A stretch of 8,827 nt of DNA from BMS3B sp964501105. Lineage in GTDB: Archaea; Hydrothermarchaeota; Hydrothermarchaeia; Hydrothermarchaeales; BMS3B. Below, in pieces: positions 6,913-8,827 of this stretch. The notes below the pieces were generated by a model, which saw only the letters and a program-made list of their open reading frames with translations, searched no databases and was not told the DNA's origin. Position numbers and translations under genes: made by a program. The stretch spans positions 1-8,827 of the forward strand of contig CAZCRG010000072.1 of assembly GCA_964501105.1 (NCBI GenBank), given 5' to 3'. The first letter of the stretch is position 1. Each line of letters opens with the position of its first letter.

Positions 6913-7927
6913 TGGCATACCTCTTGCCACCAATTTTGTAGGGCAGGAAGTTGCCATGGCAACTGGAGCCCTTGAAGCCATGGTGGTGGACGTCCAGTGT
7001 ATTATGCCCAACCTCCAGCCTGCTTCAGAGTGCTACCATACAAAGATAATCACAACACTACCCTATATCAAACTCCTAGGGGCAATGCACGTTGATTTTA
7101 CGCCTGAGAATGCAGACGAGAGTGCAAAGAAGATTATTGAGATTGCCATTGAGGCATACAAACAGAGGGACAAGAAAAAGGTAATGATACCTGAGAGCAC
7201 CATGGAGATGTACGGCGGCTTTTCTGTGGAGCAGATAGTTGAAGCTCTCTCCAAGGTGAATCCTGAGGATCCCTTACAGCCAGTCATTGACAACATTGTT
7301 AATGGAAATATCCTCGGTGCTGTAGCACTTGTAGGATGCGCCACCTTCAATTATAAACAGGACTACGGCTATACAGAACTTGCAAAGAGGCTGCTCAAGG
7401 AAAATGTTCTTGTTCTCGCTACGGGATGCGGTGGACATTCTCTGGCAAGGCACGGATTTATGATTCCCGATGGCGAAGGAGCAGAATACCTGGGAGACGG
7501 AATAAAGGCAGTGCTCAAGGCTATAGGCGAGGCAAATGGCCTTCCTTCCCTGCCACCGGTATTGCACATGGGAGCATGCGTTGACAACTCAAGGGTGGCA
7601 AATCTCCTCTATGCCCTGGCTGCCAAGCTCGATGTGCCAGTGAGCAAGCTTCCTGCCGTGGGTTCATGTCCAGAAATGCAGAGCCCCAAGGTGCTTTCCA
7701 TAGGCTCGTATTTCCTTACGCTTGGCGTGGATGTGCACGTGGGCACACCCTTCCCGATAAGCGGCTCTAAGCTTGTCACAGATATTCTTACAGGGGACAA
7801 GGAGGATCACCCACTTACAATTGATGGGCTCTTCGGCGGAAAGATAATCTACGAGCCTGACCCCAAGGTAGCCGCAGAAAAGATACTCGAGAGAATAAAG
7901 ATGAAGCGCGAGGCTCTTGGTATATAG
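6896..7927 (+). pseudogene. cooS: 5'-truncated Ni-CODH catalytic subunit CooS
   Basis: The frame encodes the C-terminal half of anaerobic carbon-monoxide dehydrogenase (CO + H2O to CO2 + 2H+ + 2e-), from GIPLATNFVGQE onward. Numbering from ATG 6896, the C-cluster cysteines Cys35 (DVQCIMP), Cys148 (VGCATF), Cys178 (ATGCGG) and Cys228 (GACVDN), and Lys265, keep spacings of 113, 30, 50 and 37. As I recall them, these equal those of Cys333, 446, 476, 526 and Lys563 in Carboxydothermus CODH-II. The remaining ligands (His261 and Cys295 equivalents) and the N-terminal B/D-cluster region, about 300 residues, are absent. CooS homology begins at about 6914. The six codons before it are not CooS-like and a stop (TAA 6890-6892) lies just upstream. 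There is no SD before ATG 6896. Without the N-terminus the protein cannot form the electron-transfer clusters, so it is called a pseudogene, but the surviving frame is undamaged. No cooF or cooC is nearby. Confidence 0.85.
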
Positions 7928-7935
7928 GGAGGCTT

Positions 7936-7956
7936 CCCTTTTTCTTTTCTATTTTT
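7936..7956 (+). terminator. T-rich terminator after cooS
   Basis: Within ten bases of the cooS stop the plus strand runs CCCTTTTTCTTTTCTATTTTT, several oligo-T blocks of the archaeal intrinsic type. It is preceded by a small GGGAGGCTTCCC inverted repeat (7928-7939) that could form a short stem. This looks like the native end of a cooS transcript. Confidence 0.55.
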
Positions 7957-7991
7957 AAATATTATCAGGGGAGGATTTATTTAATGCATCC

Positions 7992-8001
7992 ATGATATCA
8001 T
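7992..8001. repeat. Perfect 10-base palindrome ATGATATCAT
   Basis: A perfect dyad lies in A/T-rich noncoding DNA between cooS and alaX. It has the size and symmetry of a dimeric repressor half-operator pair, but no second copy was seen in the window. It may be accidental. Confidence 0.3.
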
Positions 8002-8056
8002 CAAGTATAATCAATTAAAAGCTATCTCAACTCTCCATAGGCTTCTTCTCTGCCCA

Positions 8057-8088
8057 CTGGTATTCTTAGCAGGTTTCAGAAATACCAG
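8057..8088 (+). other. RNA hairpin, 8-bp perfect stem
   Basis: CTGGTATT (8057-8064) is exactly complementary to AATACCAG (8081-8088), enclosing a 16-base loop. It is noncoding and lies about 30 bases upstream of the C/D-like element and about 140 bases before alaX. It lacks the T-run of a terminator and the ACA tail of an H/ACA guide. It may be part of the alaX leader or of a longer structured RNA. Confidence 0.4.
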
Positions 8089-8116
8089 CCTGATGTGCTC
8101 CTATTAATTATCAAAT

Positions 8117-8201
8117 AGCTGCAATGATGAGAATAAGAGCCATCTGATATAGGAATCCGCTGGAGGGTTCCCCATGAGGAGAAGCCAGACTCTGAGCAGT
8201 T
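8117..8201 (+). ncRNA. Candidate C/D box guide sRNA (2'-O-methylation)
   Basis: All four boxes occur in order: C ATGATGA (8124-8130), D' CTGA (8144-8147), C' ATGAGGA (8174-8180, one departure from RTGATGA) and D CTGA (8192-8195). The flanks AGCTGC (8117-8122) and GCAGTT (8196-8201) pair over six positions (one G-U), forming the terminal stem next to the C/D kink-turn. The two guide stretches are 13 (8131-8143) and 11 (8181-8191) bases, right for archaeal guides bound by L7Ae, Nop5 and fibrillarin. Unusually, the D'-C' spacer is 26 bases rather than a few, but GGAATCC (8152-8158) pairs with GGGTTCC (8165-8171), so a hairpin would bring D' and C' together. Predicted targets would contain ATGGCTCTTATTC and AGTCTGGCTTC; I could not assign them to rRNA or tRNA. 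It could instead be a kink-turn leader of alaX. Confidence 0.5.
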
Positions 8202-8224
8202 TAAATCTAATGGAGAGTGGGTAG

Positions 8225-8827
8225 ATGACTGAGCTTCTTTATCTGCAGGACAGCTACTTAAAAAGTTTTGAAGCCGAGGTTGTGGAAACCACCGAAGATG
8301 GGGTTGTTCTCAAAGCTACAGCCTTTTATCCTGAAGGTGGAGGTCAGCCGACAGATAAAGGTGTTTTAATACGAGATGGTGAAAAATTTCCTGTCCATCT
8401 TGTTAAAAGAGAAAAGGGAAAAATTATTCATCACTGCAGAGCTGAAGGTCTGCAGGTGGGCGACACAATAAAGGGTGAAATTGACTGGGAGAGAAGGTAC
8501 ACCTTCATGCGCTACCACACTGCTCTCCACATTTTAGCCAGGATTCTCTATGATGAATTTGGCGCAGTTGTGACAGGAAACCAGATTGGAATAGAAAAAT
8601 CAAGAATGGATTTTGATGTTGAGGGCTTTGACAGAAGCCTTCTACCTGAGATTGAGAAGCAGGCAAACGAGATAATTAAATCCGGGAAAAAGGTTAAAAT
8701 TTACATCCTGCCAAGAGAAGAAGCTGTAAAGCTTCTGGATACAAAAAAGACCAGAGTAGACCTCATCCCAAAAAGCATTAAAGAGCTTCGACTTGTGGAG
8801 ATTGAAGATTTTGATATAGACGCCTGC
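8225..8827 (+). CDS. alaX: Alanyl-tRNA editing hydrolase AlaX (3' end cut by the window)
   Basis: AlaX proteins are free-standing relatives of the AlaRS editing domain that hydrolyse Ser-tRNA(Ala), and in some types Gly-tRNA(Ala), protecting translation from mischarging. The 201 visible codons start at ATG 8225, with a GGAG SD at 8212-8215 and a stop codon just upstream in the same frame. The N-terminal beta-barrel part carries FYPEGGGQPTDKG (34-46), marking the longer AlaX-M/L or AlaRS-like type rather than the short AlaX-S. The zinc-binding HTALH motif lies at 98-102, preceded by RY. The window ends at Cys201, which should be the third zinc ligand of the CxxxH motif (DAC..., normally CGGTH); the last His and the C-terminus lie outside. 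A fusion to AlaRS synthetase domains is unlikely because the start is immediately before the editing domain. The gene is intact as far as visible. Confidence 0.93.
   Translation, partial: MTELLYLQDSYLKSFEAEVVETTEDGVVLKATAFYPEGGGQPTDKGVLIRDGEKFPVHLVKREKGKIIHHCRAEGLQVGDTIKGEIDWERRYTFMRYHTALHILARILYDEFGAVVTGNQIGIEKSRMDFDVEGFDRSLLPEIEKQANEIIKSGKKVKIYILPREEAVKLLDTKKTRVDLIPKSIKELRLVEIEDFDIDAC

Larger units (their letters stand above)
7928..8224. other. Noncoding region between cooS and alaX
   Basis: No convincing protein gene is present. From left to right it holds a T-rich terminator, an SD-like GGGGAGG (7968-7974) nine bases before a three-codon frame (ATG 7984 to TGA 7993-7995), a 10-base palindrome, a strong hairpin at 8057-8088, a C/D-box-like RNA (8117-8201), and the alaX SD. 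The SD plus micro-ORF could be the remains of a deleted gene start or a leader peptide; I cannot tell which. Confidence 0.5.

Noticed and set aside
6913..7011. Minus-strand extension of the V4R frame up to a Met at 7009-7011
   Set aside because: From about 6913 on it is the reverse of conserved cooS codons and shows no V4R similarity. Only the part below that is the real gene tail.
7274..7567. Minus-strand frames of 63-97 codons within cooS
   Set aside because: They are antisense to well-conserved CooS motifs, have no SD or recognisable family, and are explained by the codon bias of the plus-strand gene.
8124..8195. A tRNA gene near 8150-8175 (GGGTTCC resembles part of a T arm)
   Set aside because: There is no acceptor stem, anticodon arm or GGTTCRANYC motif. 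The C/D box layout explains the pairing better.
1..8827. CRISPR array, insertion sequence or transposase at the cooS/V4R junction
   Set aside because: No direct repeats with regular spacers, terminal inverted repeats or transposase-like frames were found. Only a short palindrome lies at the joint.

Overview
The window looks like a piece of a euryarchaeal (Halobacteriota-type) anaerobe. The evidence is an archaeal RNase P RNA gene, a Hef-family repair helicase, an AlaX editing protein, a GGTGAT Shine-Dalgarno and a TATA/BRE leaderless-type start. A c-type multiheme cytochrome tail and a Ni-CODH (CooS) fragment suggest a group that combines c-type cytochromes with CO/acetyl-CoA metabolism, such as methane- or alkane-oxidising archaea, Methanosarcinia or Archaeoglobi. 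The sequence alone does not settle which.

Layout, left to right. (1) 1-101: the 3' end of a multiheme cytochrome c gene with two CxxCH sites. (2) 191-1111 (+): nadA, quinolinate synthase of NAD biosynthesis. (3) 1133-2674 (-), convergent with nadA: a Hef-type helicase without the XPF nuclease domain, carrying an apparent PCNA-interacting peptide at its extreme N-terminus. (4) 2720-3020 (+), divergent from hef: rnpB. (5) 3021-3298: intergenic, with one doubtful tiny ORF resembling the start of a type I restriction HsdR subunit. (6) 3299-6756 (+): a two-gene calcium unit, a CaCA-family Ca2+/cation antiporter followed by a P2A-type Ca2+-ATPase. (7) 6769-7927: two gene fragments meeting tail-out at about 6907-6914, namely the last ~47 codons of a V4R-domain gene on the minus strand and the last ~338 codons of cooS on the plus strand. 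(8) 7928-8224: noncoding, with a T-rich terminator, palindromes, a stable hairpin and a good candidate C/D box guide RNA. (9) 8225-8827+ (+): alaX, cut by the window end just after its third zinc ligand.

nadA, hef, rnpB and alaX are housekeeping genes. The antiporter and Ca2+-ATPase should both move Ca2+ out of the cytoplasm, one secondary and one ATP-driven, and the few-base spacing suggests one transcript. The cooS/V4R junction is the main anomaly: two unrelated genes are broken at the same point with otherwise clean reading frames, which means either a recent rearrangement or an assembly misjoin. The other observations most worth following are the C/D-like RNA upstream of alaX, the N-terminal PIP box of the helicase, and the altered alpha-1 ion-binding motif of the antiporter. 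I did not see a clear new multi-gene system.
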